From: Podocnemis expansa
Lineage: Eukaryota; Chordata; Testudines; Podocnemididae
Length of the DNA stretch: 64,000 bases
Assembly: GCA_007922195.1 (NCBI GenBank)
Contig: ML682024.1
Coordinates: 6,415,695 to 6,479,694, forward strand
Direction of reading: 5' to 3'
Under the pieces are notes generated by a model, which did not search any database, had not been told where the DNA came from, and saw only the letters and a list, made by a program, of their open reading frames with translations. A program made the position numbers and the translations under genes. Below are positions 50,601-61,792 of the stretch, in pieces (within the stretch, counting starts at the first letter, position 1; every line of letters begins with the position of its first letter).

Positions 50601-51020
50601 AGTTTCTGCACCCCCTTCTCTCTCCCAACCTGTGGTTCAAAGACTGGGGGGGCTCCACGCTGGGTCCATTAAGGGTCAGCTGAACAGCCCCAGCAGGAGG
50701 GGCAGGGGGACCCAGGGTCTCTCTGCACTGCCCTGGTGAAGTCGCCTGGAGCCAACAATGAGCAATTAACAGGACAGTAAAAGGTCTGGAAAGGCGGGTG
50801 GTGTGACTCCACCTGCCTCATAACTTGTCAGTGTGTTTGCCCAACTCCAGATTCCTGAGAGTGCCTGGTCCATCTGCTGAACAACACCCCCATCCCGGGG
50901 GAATGCACTGTAGGGTACACTGCCTCTGCTTCCACCTGGCCCCCCCTCACAGCTAGGTGTGTGGAGGGGGTCAGGCCACGCCCCCAACCAACTGTGACAG
51001 AGGCACCAAATACTACAAAC
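47691..51020. other. BRSK1 3'UTR and convergent intergenic space
   Basis: BRSK1 stops at 47690. No plus-strand AATAAA was found close by; ATTAAA at 48742-48747 is a possible 3' end. The remainder up to the TMEM150B poly(A) signal holds G- and C-runs (48827-48838, 48970-48979, 49176-49195), a short (CA)n near 49609-49622 and no recognisable gene. Confidence 0.45.
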
Positions 51021-51026
51021 CTCACA

Positions 51027-51032
51027 TTTATT
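51027..51032 (-). terminator. TMEM150B: AATAAA poly(A) signal, TMEM150B
   Basis: Minus-strand AATAAA about 290 bp after the TMEM150B stop (51324-51326). The spacing is normal for a 3'UTR, and no nearer signal is seen. Confidence 0.75.
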
Positions 51033-51323
51033 ACAGTCACCCCCACTCCCCCTCCATGGGGTGAGTCCAGGGTGGATGGAGTCCATGCAGTGGGAGGCAC
51101 AAGGGGGTCCTGGGGGACAGCATCTCCCACCATCACGTCTCCATCCCTGGAACCAGCCAGGCTGCCAGAGGTGCAAGCTTCCCCTCAGCAATGTCCCCCT
51201 GAGAGGGTAGTAGAGACCTGTGGGGGCATCCACCACCAGAGACACAGGGTTCCTGCCCCCAACCAGTGAGGACATCCAGCTCCTATTCCCAGTCCAGATG
51301 GGGTTCCCGCCAGAGGGGGGCTG

Positions 51324-53192
51324 CTAGGATGCGAGGGTCTGAGTAGAGGCTGCCCCCAGCTCCAGGGCAGGTGAGGGCGCCCGGCTCCGTAGCCGGACAG
51401 AGCAGGACTCGATGTGGCGGAAATCCTCCGCAAAGAGGCCAAAGAGGAGGAACAGGGCCAGAGTCAGGGTCCACTCGCAGATGGCGGCTTCTGACTTCAG
51501 ACCCAGACCATGGAGAGCACACACGGAGGCTGAGTCAAGGAGCAACAGCTGGGTGGTACCCTTCACTCCCTACCCACAGCCCCGGCTACCCCAGCCCTGG
51601 GCTCCCCTCTGCCCCCAACTCTGCCCGTGCCCCTCGTTTCTGAACAGCGGCCCCCAGTACCCCAGCCATGGGTTCCCTCCCAGCCTTTCCAGTGCCCATC
51701 CAAGCCAAGGATACTGGCCACAAGCAGAGCCGTGCTGCCTGCACTGAGACAGAATCGGGCTGGTCCGACCCAGCATCCGACACCCTGTGACTTCACCTGA
51801 CTGCTCAGAACAGCCTGGACCCAGAAATAAACAATGCCAACAACGAAGGCCAGGAACACCCCGAACAAGTGAGTCTCCAGCTGGTTACTTTGCTGCCAGA
51901 GCAAGAAGGGAGCAAGTGAGAGTACTTCCTGTTTGCCCCCTGAGACCATCACCAGCTCTCCCCTTCTGGGCCCCCTGGATTTCCCCATATGGTACCACCT
52001 GCTCACCCCCCCCAATCCCTCCACACAGTCCCCCTGTTGGGCCTCCCATTACCTTTCTGCTGGGGCCACTGGATCCCTCCCATAGTGCTCCTGGATTCCC
52101 CCCACTCCCAATGGTGCTCCCTGCTGGGCCCACTGGATACCCCACTGTGCCATCTCCTGTCCCCCCTTCCACACACTGCCCCTGTGGTGCCCAGGCCCCC
52201 ACCAGCTGCAGCGAAGCACCCTCCAGTTCCATACCTGGAAGTTGGCCACAACAGAAGCACCAAGGGCACACAGCAACCCCAGGACAAGGCCAGCTGTGTT
52301 CAAAGTGCCTAGGTATCCCCAGTCCCGGACCTGCTGGAACCGCAGATAGCTGATCCAGACGACTGGGAAGGGAGAGAGTCTATGTCAGAGGGGGCACATG
52401 GGGCCCGGAAAGGAAGGACCCCATTCCACTACTTCCCCAAGACAGTTAGTCCTCCATGCTGGGGTTAGTCGGGAGTTGACACTCCCCAAAGGTGCCATTT
52501 CCCAGCATCACTTACCTAGAAAGGCCCCCATGTTCAGCACTTGACTGAAGATGCAACTTTGGGGAGGGTCAGAACCACAGGTGCTGGGGAAAGAGAAGAG
52601 AGACTGCAACATACATGGCTGGGCCCTGGCCAGCTCCACCACTCACAGCCCAGCAGCAGGGGAAGGGAGCAGAAATCAAAAACCCCCCACCTCCATGGCC
52701 AACAGGAATGACTCCAGATTGATCCAGGGGAGCTGAAATCAGAACCTGGCTTTGTCCCTGCTGTAGTCAGGTCTGACTCTGGATTAAACTCGCAGGGAGG
52801 TGGTGAGGGGGGAGCTGAGATCAGAAACTGACCCACCTACCTGATATATGGGAACACGACTGTGATGTTCACAGACCCGTTGGCCACGGCCATAGCATAT
52901 CTGTGGGGAAAGGTGGGGTTGACAGAGATGGCCCCAGAGGGAAGAGGAATAGGAGCTCAGAATCACCCCCATCAGCCCCAAACCTCAGCACCCTCTCTCT
53001 GGCCCATCCCTTAGAAAGGAAAGGCCCTACACATCATTCCCAGCCCCCCATGCCACCCACCTTAGGGCCAGTTAACAAACAGCCCTAGACAGAATGAGCA
53101 GCAGCTGAGCCTCAGGGTTCCCACATTACTTACACCAGCCAAAATCCAACAGTGCCCCAGACAACCAGCAAGATGGGGAGGAGGGCCCACAT
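51324..53192 (-). CDS. TMEM150B: Transmembrane protein 150B (DRAM family), 6 coding exons
   Basis: Multi-pass membrane protein of the DRAM/TMEM150 family, linked in mammals to autophagy and survival and placed at plasma membrane and endo-lysosomes. Minus-strand exons: 53134-53192, 52841-52900, 52516-52583, 52235-52362, 51715-51892, 51324-51529. The sum is 699 nt, 232 aa (human 233). All phases agree. The first hydrophobic segment starts at once (MWALLPILLVVWG). NGSVNIT gives an N-glycosylation sequon in the first loop, and the family signature PPQSCIFSQVLNMGA is present. Later hydrophobic stretches include LVLGLLCALGASVVANF, FLAFVVGIVYFWVQAVL, ARFCLSAGSTALLVA and LALFLLFGLF, about six in all. 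ICEWT before the last one is a family hallmark. A further acceptor at 53205/53206 shows that at least one 5'UTR exon lies upstream, not located. The gene is convergent with BRSK1 and divergent from KMT5C. Confidence 0.95.
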
Positions 53193-53209
53193 GGCAGAAA
53201 AGATCCTAG

Positions 53210-55230
53210 AAACAGGGGTGAGACACTGATTCTGGGGGGGAGAGTTCCCCACTCCTTCCCTCTCCAGAAGGCTAGGTTTCTCCCCCCCACACAAACCAAA
53301 GGAAAGGCAGATGTAGCCTGGGGGAGCCCATAAAACCATTCCACACCTCAGCACCCTCCCACTATTTAAAAGCACAGGATGCCTCCAATGTCCATTCCAG
53401 CCTCCACCCATTCCCCTCCCCTCCCCCAGGGGTCAGGGCTGGAGGAGGTAGCTCCAGTTTGCAAAGAGGACACCTGGCGTCTCTCCCCATCTCTAGAAGG
53501 GGAGTGGGGTCTAGAGGTTGGAGCAGCAGGTACTGCTAGGTCCCTTTCCTGTTTCTATCACTTCTCAACCCATGTCAGTGCCTCAGTTTCCCTCATAGAG
53601 ATAGGGCTGATGTAGCCTACCTTCCACATCAGCTCAGTCACAGACTATTTTCCAGATCTGTCTTCTCCCCAGCATCTCTGACTGGGGGTACAGGAGCCCT
53701 GCCCCCTAGCAATGCCCCACCCTGGGGCAGAGAGCAGTTTCCAGCACTGGCTGGGGTCAAAGTACAGTGCAAAGAGCCATATGTGGGAGGAAGTATCCCC
53801 AGGGCAGAGATCCCTCACCCCGATACAAGACAGAGGCTCTGTGTCCCGTAGCCAACACATTGGCATGTAGGTCACGGACCAGGGGGCAGGAGAATTTTGA
53901 GTGCTCTTTAAAAAGAGATTCAGAACTCCTGAGTTTTTCTCTTCCCAGCTCTGGGAGGGGAGGAGTCAGAGCAAGGTGGAAGGGTCTGGGAGGTGGGAAT
54001 CCTGGGTTGTCTCCCTGGCTCTAGGAAGCAAGTGGAGTCTAGAGATTCGGGGGCTCAGAGCCAGGACTTTGTGATGAAGATCCCCTTCCCCATCCCTTCA
54101 AGCCACCTACTTCCCCTGACCAGGTCTGGAGTCAAATCAGAACTGGAAAAAGCCCTGCAGATGCCCTACCACTCCACGCACACACTTCAGTCAGCATGCC
54201 CCCTACAGCTGTATCTGGGCCTCACCAGTTCTGGGCGGTCTCGGGGCTGCCCAGCAGCATGGTCCATCCCAGCTTAGCCCAGTTGGCTTTCTAACATGTC
54301 TTGACTGGGAGCCATCTTCCCACAGTCACAGCTGAATTCCTGCTGCTGCCCCAAGGCCTGGCCATGCCCTGAAAGGTAACATCCATGCCTGGCCTGCAAG
54401 TGTCTGGGAGCCAGGAATGGGATTACATGGCAACCCCTCACCAGATGCTGAGATACAATTGCCTCTGGGGTGGGGCACAGGGGCTGGTTGTCCAAGGACT
54501 CATCCCCTCATCTTCCCAGTTGCTCCCTACATGTAGCCAGAGAGATGCAGTGGTGATGAGGCAGTTTCCTCCCCTGTGCCCTATTCAGTTTCCCTTTTCC
54601 CCCACTGGATGTCCCCTGGTTGTAATTTAATGGATAGTGACTGTTTCTGTTCACTTCCTAAAAAAAAAATCAAGACCTAAGAAACTTGTCTTGGTTTGAC
54701 TGCACCCACCTCAGTGAGTTAAGCAAGCAGTACCACAAAATTATCAACTCATCAAATGCCACAAGCAACAGCAGCTTCAAAACACCCTGCACCTGCTGCT
54801 TGCATCCTCCCACGTAGTAGCCAACAATTAACATAGCTGATTTTGAACGTGAGGTTCTGCTTGGAGGAAGCCTCTCTCCCCCTACACACAGAAACCAGGG
54901 TGAACTGATGAAGCAAAGCAGGAGGGTAACACTTTGGGAACTCAAAAAATCTCCTTTAATGGCAACTCCATGACTTTCTGTAGGCCCTACAAAAAAACAT
55001 TTGCTAAACATCTTGTATCCTTCTGTAGATTTAAATAAAGCTAGGGACAAGCAAAAATGAGGCAGGCCAAGCAACTTTGTGTACCAGCCCAGGCCCACTC
55101 AGGTGCACACATGCCTTGTATTTTTGTAAGCCCTACAGTAACCAACTCATATATATTTCTCACGCTTTAAATAAAAATGTGTTTTAAAAGACCGGTGCTT
55201 AAAAGTCCTGTACCCAAACGGGTCTTTCAA
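53210..55230. other. Region between TMEM150B and the KMT5C promoter
   Basis: Should contain the TMEM150B 5'UTR exon(s) and promoter, which I could not fix. MIR-like SINE head copies lie at 53925-54065. From 54650 to 55230 the DNA is AT-richer than its surroundings and may be an old interspersed repeat, but I found no clean termini. Confidence 0.45.
53925..54065 (+). repeat. MIR/CORE-SINE-like head multimers
   Basis: Three partial copies with 'ctcctgag', 'gggaatcctgggttg' and 'agagccaggactttg' cores at about 53928, 53995 and 54057, separated by 'agctctgggagggga' and 'ggctctaggaag' segments. Confidence 0.55.
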
Positions 55231-55290
55231 TTAAGCTTTTGTTGAAACAGCCTGTAGCCACCCACGTGGGTTAGCGAGAGACAATAGATG

Positions 55291-55898
55291 ATTGGCAGCT
55301 GCCTCAGCCAATAACAAGAGGCCAGTCAAAGCTGAGTTGGGGTTGGCCAGGGTCTGTGTGTGACAAATCGTGTGATTGTCAGATTGGTTGTCCAATAGAA
55401 CGAAGCAAAACGCGACTCCCGCCAGAATGGATGGAAAACAGGTTACTTGGGCGGGGAATAGGATGATCGGCAGCAACTTTGACCAATGGTCTCTGCGGCG
55501 ATTGGCAAGCAGGGGATTAACTCCAGATTGACAGTTCCTTTGACCAATAGAACACGGAGTAGGGGGAGGCGAGGCCAATGGCCCCTCGGAGGACACATGG
55601 GCTAGCACTGGCAAAACAGCGCCAATAGGCGCTGGTGGGGGGGCGGGGCAGGTGGTGGGGAGCGACGAGGCTGGACGAAAATGACAGACACTTAGTTTCA
55701 CCAATAGAAGAAGCCAATAGTCAGGCGGCGGCCCAATGAGAGATGGGAGGCGGGTTGAGGTGTGACAAGCACTCCGAAAGACCAATGGAAGTTAGAGGAC
55801 GAGAACTGGCTCCCCTATGGGCCGCTGGAGGCGGAGAGAGAAGTGACAGACACCCGAGTGGACCAATGGAAAGCATGGATGCTGAAGCGGCAACCAAT
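55291..55898. promoter_or_regulatory. KMT5C: Array of 15 CCAAT/ATTGG boxes upstream of and into KMT5C exon 1
   Basis: CCAAT occurs on the plus strand at 55308, 55392, 55483, 55544, 55575, 55622, 55701, 55714, 55733, 55782, 55863 and 55894, and ATTGG at 55291, 55383 and 55501. Most are CCAATAG or CCAATGG, the NF-Y type. The copies at 55701, 55782 and 55863 are 81 bp apart and each follows a tgacagacac-like word (55682, 55763, 55844), so part of the array is a true ~81-bp tandem repeat. NF-Y boxes usually come in ones to threes per promoter. Confidence 0.85.
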
Positions 55899-55988
55899 GG
55901 ACGACGAGGAGGCGAGGCTTCGGCCTCGAGGGCCGCGGAGTGGGGGAGGGGTAGAGACAGAGACTGGCGGCGGCAACGACTGGAGCAG
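55875..55988 (+). other. KMT5C: KMT5C first exon, open in frame with the main start
   Basis: Ends at a GTGAGG donor (55989). From the ATG at 55875 it has 38 open codons in phase 0. Exon 2 begins at 58465 with 11 further open codons before the family-type start ATG at 58498, in the same frame. In-frame ATGs also occur at 55866 and 55743. So the exon may be 5'UTR, as expected from the mammalian protein start, or encode an Arg-rich extension. The transcription start is unknown. Confidence 0.55.
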
Positions 55989-56184
55989 GTGAGGTACTGA
56001 CCGCCCCGGCGCGGGGCGTTGTGGACGGTAGCGGGTCCTAGTGGGCCCTTTCTCGCGGAAGGCGCGCGGGAGATAGAGACATTCCCCCCGCAGGCTGGGG
56101 CGGCTCCTGCCTGTCGTCACCTGCCGCCTTTCCGTGCTCTAGCCCGGAGATGGAGGGGGGTTTGATGCGGGTTTATTATATGCT

Positions 56185-56711
56185 TTACGGTAGCGCGTGT
56201 GGCTTCCCTCCCATGCTGACATTGAGGGCTGTTTGCTACATGTATTACGGTAATGTGGGGCGCCCTCTGCCTCCCAGACCGGGATGATAGAAATCCCAGT
56301 TTGCTCCATATATTACGGTAACAAGGGACGCCCCCTTTTTCACAGGGCGGGATTGTGGTTCCTGTTTTTTTCTATCCGTTACGGTAATGCGGGGTGGGGA
56401 CCCTTGCTTTCATGCTAGGTTGTGGGATTGTGCGCTACATGTGTTGCGATACCTCGCTCTGGCGGATGGGGGGGGGTCTTCTGTCCCAGACAGGGATGGG
56501 GCTCCCTGTTTGTTACGTGTATTACGGTAACGGGGGTGCTCCCCCCCCTCACCCTAGGATTGAGGTGCCCTGTTTGTTACGATTATGTTGGGTGTCCCCT
56601 CTCCTCCCCCTTCAGGGGCTCCATGACATGTATTTCGGGATCGGGCTCTTCATTGCTCCAGCCCCCACTCCCCAAAACTGGGCGCTCGTTTTATCACATA
56701 GATTACGGTAA
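56185..56711 (+). repeat. KMT5C: Nine-unit ~65-bp tandem array with TTACGGTAA core, KMT5C intron 1
   Basis: Core TTACGGTAA (or one to a few changes) at 56185, 56245, 56313, 56379, 56444 (decayed), 56522, 56583 (decayed), 56633 (decayed) and 56703. Spacings are 50-78 bp. Units share gtttgctacatgta before the core and gggg(c)gcccctc after it. The core is a near-palindrome (TTAC-G-GTAA). It sits about 200-720 bp downstream of KMT5C exon 1. Confidence 0.8.
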
Positions 56712-58497
56712 AACTACAGGGGAGGTCAAGCATCCCACGCCTGTTTCGCCCCTCCCCCGCATCGTGCCAGTCAGGGTCCCGCTGTGCACGGCGCTGTACA
56801 GATAGATCGACGCGCCAGTTCCTGCCCCAAATAGCTGACACTCTGGTACCTGCCGTTGGCGGCGCCAGACCTACTCTGAAGTCACCCCGAGTGGGAATAC
56901 TATTCTTCTGGATTAAATGCCGACACACACACACACACACCCTGTCCTCTTCCCTGGCAAACCCAGCACTTCTTTAAAGCCAGTGCCCCTGGGTCTTAGT
57001 GGCAAACATGCCTCTTCCTGCCTCAGGGCCAATAATCCCAACTGGCGCTTGAAGTTTCTTTTTGCTGGTGCCTCTGCAGAAGAGTTTGGCCAAGAATTCA
57101 TTTCACCCTGGGATCAGCTGCCTCCCTGGGTCTGTGTGGCATGCCAGGGCCCAGATCTCAGTCCGGCCAGGGCCTCTGTGCAACGCCGGCCTGGGCTATA
57201 TGTACTGCTGCCCTGCAGTTTGGTTTCCATTTGGGGAACAGCAGGTGGGAGCGACTTTTGGTTGTTGGCTGGGAGCCAGCATCTCCTAGAAGGGATAGGC
57301 TTTGTGCCCCATTGCCCTCCCCCAAAACCAGCTAGTGCCCACCCTGCGGCCCCATGCTCCTAAATTCCCCCCCTCCCATTCCCCTCCATAGCTGGAGTGA
57401 GCAGCTACTCTTTGCGACTGGATGGCTGTTTCTCTTCAGGGCAGGTCTGTGTGGTGAGGGCAGGATGTGTGTTTGGATGGCCTGGGCAGGGGAAGCCCCT
57501 CAAATAGGAAAGCTACATGCCCTGGTGTACAGAGGGAAACTGAGGCATGGAACAGTAGCAGTATGAGGGATGCAGACTCAGGGAGGAAACCCCGGAGGCT
57601 TGACTCCCAGGCCCTCCTGTTCTCCCCTGTGAGCATGGCAGCAAACCCAGGGGTCCTGGTGGGATGACTCCTGACACCTGCGATTCAGCCCCCAACACCA
57701 GCCCTGCAATTAGAGCTGATTTATAGTGGTTCAGGGGCTGCCCTGGGGCAGGTCTAAGAGAGGCTATGCTCTGCGTTCCCTGGGGGGGGGGGGTGGCAGC
57801 TGAGCCCATGTGTGTCTTTGTCAGGGTGGCGTTGTGTGGCATTAAACAGCCCAGGGGAAATGTAGGGCAATGATCTCATACAGAGACTGGGATCTAATGG
57901 GGAACAGGGGAGGTGAGGTGGGTGCTAGGACCTGGGTTCTGTCCCTGGCTCTGGGAGGTTAGGGGATCTTGGGGAACCAGTAATGAACTGTTGCACAAGG
58001 CCCAGGGTTTCCTTCACTGCTGTTGTATTTGTTGCCTTCCTTGTCTCTGTTACCTGCCAAAGCGGAAACCCCCAGGTGGGCGAGGCTGTTCCTTAGCTCA
58101 GCACATTCCCCTGGCCTGCACCCTGCTGGGGTCTCCTGCGTCGTGGGCCTCGGTGCCATCCCTGGCACCGCTAGCTGTGTGATGGAATCGAGGGTGATGG
58201 GCTGTGGGTGGGGGCCCAGAGACAGGTACTCTCCCCCAACAGGCAGGGGTGACCCTGAAGGCCCTGGGTACCCATAGGGGGTGCAGTTTTTCAGAGTAGG
58301 CAAGGGGTCCCCATCCCACACCCCAGAGTGGCTGCATGTGACCCATATGCTGCTGCTGGAATTCAGTGGGGGTGGAGATGCTCGGGACCCCCCAGAGCTG
58401 CAGGCTTTTCTGGAGTTGGGGGGGTCACTGTCTGGCTTTCTGACCCCACCCCCGTCTCTCGCAGTGCACAGCGGCAGCAGCATGTTTGTGGCGGACC

Positions 58498-61400
58498 ATG
58501 GGCTCCACGCGGGTGACAGCAAAGGAGCTGTGTGAAAATGATGACCTGGCCACCAGCCTTGTGCTTGACTCCTACTTGGGCTTCAAGACCCACAAGATGA
58601 ATGTCAGGTTCGGGCAGGGCTGTTGGGGGCTGTGGGCCAGGAGTGAGGGGCGCTGGGGGGGGGCAGGGCAGGGCTAATGAGGGACTGCTGGTAGGGGTGA
58701 GGGGAATGGGGAGACCTGGAGGGTGTGAGTCAGGAGTAAGGGGCACTGGCAGAGGTGTGGGGGTTAGGGCGGGATCAGTGGAGGGCTGTGGTCAGGGCTC
58801 AGTGGCACCCTACTTCTCTCCCTGCCTCCAGCCCTCTCCCTGCCATCCGGCGGCAGCACCACCTGCGGGAGGCGGTGGAGGCATTTCGCCGGCGCCGGGA
58901 CCTGGAGGCCACCTACCGCGCCCTAATGCTTGGCGAGTGGGCTGGGCCCTACTTCAAGAGCCGCAGCCGTCAGCAGGAGATGGCACTCAAGACCCATGTG
59001 AGCCTGGAGAAGCGGGGGGCTGGGTCCCAGGACCCTTGGGTTCTGCCTTGACACTGGGAAGGGAGTGGGGGAAGGCTGGGCACCAGAATGCCTGGGTTCT
59101 CTCTCCAACTCATCATCTCTCCCCAGATACTCCGCTACCTCCGCATCTTTCTCCCCGAGAGTGGCTTCGCGATCCTGCCGTGCAGCCGCTACTCCCTGGA
59201 GACCAATGGTGCCCAGGTGGTGTCCACGAAGTCATGGTATGGAGGGGACCTCAGCTCAGATGGGCAAGGGAAGCCGTGCAGACAGGCCAGACGGCCTCCC
59301 TGACTCATCCCCCAATGTCCGGCAGGAGGAAGAACGATAAACTGGAGCTGCTGGTAGGCTGCATTGCAGAGCTGACGGAGCCAGATGAGAGCCTGCTCCG
59401 CACGGGGGAGAATGACTTCAGCATCATGTACTCCACGCGCAAACGCTGTGCCCAGCTCTGGCTGGGCCCCGCTGCCTTCATCAACCACGGTGCAGAGCCC
59501 CCTGCCAGCCCTTGGCTACCCCCAGCGCTGCTGCCCCCCACTCCTGACCCACAGTCCCCTGCTCTCTGGGATCTCCCTCAATCCCCTCCTGTATGCAGTG
59601 GGGTCTTGCCATGGAGGAGAGGTGAGGTGTGTCTCCCTCTCCCATCCCATTGGTCTCCAGGCCATATAGCACCAGCCCCGATGCCACTGGGGGTGAGTCC
59701 ATTCTCCCCCTCTTAGCCATCAGCCAGGGCCAATGGGGGCTGGCACCCCCTAGGGAGAGGAGACACCTTTTCCCGTCCTGTCCCACTCCTCTCCCCACCC
59801 CCGGGCCAGAGGGGGACCAGCACCCGCCAGAGGCTGTGTACCTGTTCTTCACTCTGTAGCTCCGACCCATTGTTAGCTCAAGGATAGGAGACCCTGAGGG
59901 AATCTGGTGAGGGCTGGGGACATTGCAGGCATCTGACCCTGTCCTGACTTTTCTCTCTCTCGTGTCTCCTGCATCTTTTCCACCATGGAACCGCCAGACT
60001 GCAGGCCCAACTGCAAGGTAAAACCTGGGGTCTGGCCAGGGTCTGGGAGGGGAGTGGGATATAATGGTGATTGGAGGGAGGGTTTGGGACTGTGAGCCAG
60101 GACTCGTGTGTTTTGTGAAGGTGGAAGTTGGCACTTGGTGTGAATTAGCCATCACCAGGGGTTTGAGATCCCTGATGCAAGTTGCTGGGGGTTGTGGGGG
60201 GAGATGGGGAGCAGCCACCCCACAATCCTCCTTTCCCTGGTGGCTTCTGTAATTGGGGAGCTGGAGCTGATGTATTGCGGATGGGAGATGCACCTGACCT
60301 GCATACAGTGGATGAGTCTGCGCCTCGCCCCCCCAGCAGGTCCCACAACTGACACCCCTCCTCTGTCCCCACAGTTTGTCCCCACAGAGGGGAACACGGC
60401 CTGCGTCAAGGTGCTCAGGGACATAGAGCCGGAGGACGAGATTACCTGCTTCTATGGTGATGGCTTCTTCGGGGAGAACAATGAGCTGTGTGAATGCCGC
60501 ACCTGTGAGAGGTGGGGGGGCCACAAACCAGGTTGAGGAGGGGCCTCTAGGGGAGGGGGCTGGGAGCCAGGAAGCGTGGGTTCTAGTCCATGTGGTTTTT
60601 CCCTCCAGGAAGGGGGAAGGTGCTTTCCGGCTGCGGATGAAGGATCCCATACAAACTACCTCACCCCCTGAGAAATACCAGCTGCGGGAAACAGATGGGC
60701 GGTTACAGCGCTGGAAGGGTCGGGTCTCCAAACAGGCACTGCATCAGGGCTCCAGGCGACGGCGGAAGGCCCAGCGCAGGAGGGAACTTTACGGTAGGAT
60801 CCCAGACCTGAGGCGGGAGTGGGGGAATCAGCAGGAAAAGTGCTGCTGCCTGGCCACAGGGTGGCACTGGGAGGGGGTATCTAACTGGCTGCCTCACCCT
60901 ACCCCAGAGGCAATGCCTCTCAGCACCTTTGACCAACATCTCTTCTCTGCCTTTTGCAGCTTCCCAGCTCTGTGGGCCGCCTTCCTGTCCAGTGGCTCTG
61001 CGGGACCTGCGGATCTCCCTACATGACTGCGTGGCCTGCCGAGGCACAGGGGGAGCTGGTTGCTGGCTGCGGAAGGAACTCCTGGTCTCCTTGCCACGAT
61101 GGGGCCCTGGCACTGGGCAGTCTGGCCCCACACAGGCTGGCCCCATCCTCCGCCGCTCCCTGCGCCGCCGCCGCCCTCCACGAGATGACATCTGCTGCAC
61201 TGCCACCGGCCTGGGTGTCCAGCGGCGGCTGCCCAGCCTGACCCATGTGGAGCCAAGGGGGCAAGACATCAGGCAGGGATCTACCCCGTCTGGGGTGTCA
61301 CACAGGGTCACAGCCACCAGGAGCTGCCCTAGGCAGGGCTCAGAGGGGACTGGGCCATGCACAGCACCCCCTGATGGCGTGTTGGAGCTGTGTGATGGGG

Positions 61401-61792
61401 TCACTGGGCCCCCTAGTGGCGCATTGAAACTCTGTGCTAGGGAGGCCGGGACTCTAGGCCGGGCACTGGAGCTCCATCCCAAGGATGCACAGGTCCATCC
61501 CCCAGCCTCTCCACCCCCCAGCCAGGTGGCCTGTCAGACCAGAAGCATGGCCCGGCTGCAGGCCAGGACCCCACCCCTGTCCCAGTCCCAGCCTCCCAAC
61601 TCAGCTGGCAGTGACCCCAAGCTGTCCCTCTATGCCCATGTCCGGCTGGAGACGAGGCTGTTCTGTCCAGAGCAAGAGGAACCCAAACGGACGGTGAGCT
61701 TTCATCCCTTCACCCCCCCGAAACGCCTGCGGCTGGTGGTGAACCATGGCTCCATCGACCTGGATGTGGCCTCCAGTGAGGAGTCAGCCTGA
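58498..61792 (+). CDS. KMT5C: Histone H4K20 methyltransferase (SUV4-20H2), 8 coding exons
   Basis: Nuclear SET-domain enzyme that converts H4K20me1 to the di- and trimethyl forms in heterochromatin. Exons: 58498-58607, 58832-58997, 59127-59236, 59326-59489, 59998-60017, 60375-60511, 60609-60793, 60960-61792. The sum is 1725 nt, 574 aa (human 462). The start [24 protein letters not shown] matches the family; 58465 is the exon acceptor. N-terminal region residues 1-92, then [32 protein letters not shown], the cofactor motif NHDCRPNC (about 182-188), and [10 protein letters not shown] (about 215). Post-SET cysteines follow in CECRTCER. The NHDC/PNC motif is split by a 20-nt exon. The tail is Arg-rich and ends [16 protein letters not shown], a conserved terminal block; the region between, in the long last exon, is expanded relative to human. 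Promoter and intron 1 are unusual (see array entries). Confidence 0.97.
58625..58810. repeat. Minisatellite in KMT5C intron 2, reverse of the 'gtgcccctcactcctgacc' unit
   Basis: Three units of about 60 bp with gggctgtgggccaggagtgaggggc and cactggcagaggtg. The same unit in opposite orientation occupies PPP6R1 introns at 15440-15660 and 16985-17130. Confidence 0.6.
59020..59115 (+). repeat. MIR/CORE-SINE-like head dimer in KMT5C intron 3
   Basis: 'gggtcccaggacccttgggttct' and 'gggcaccagaatgcctgggttct' type copies about 60 bp apart. Single copies also occur at 60080-60115 and 60555-60590. Confidence 0.55.

Noticed and set aside
51797..51892. Splitting TMEM150B exon 5 at a GTGAAG donor (after 51797)
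   Set aside because: The frame continues through this point into the conserved GPARFCL segment, and the phase and family length fit only if the exon runs to 51715.
54650..55230. AT-rich block considered as a retroelement or separate gene 3' end
   Set aside because: It contains AATAAA-like words but no termini, target duplication or coding frame that I could support.
59481..60731. 416-codon minus-strand open frame
   Set aside because: It lies antisense across KMT5C exons and introns, has repetitive Pro/Gly-rich composition and no recognisable domain; long antisense frames are expected opposite GC-rich coding DNA.
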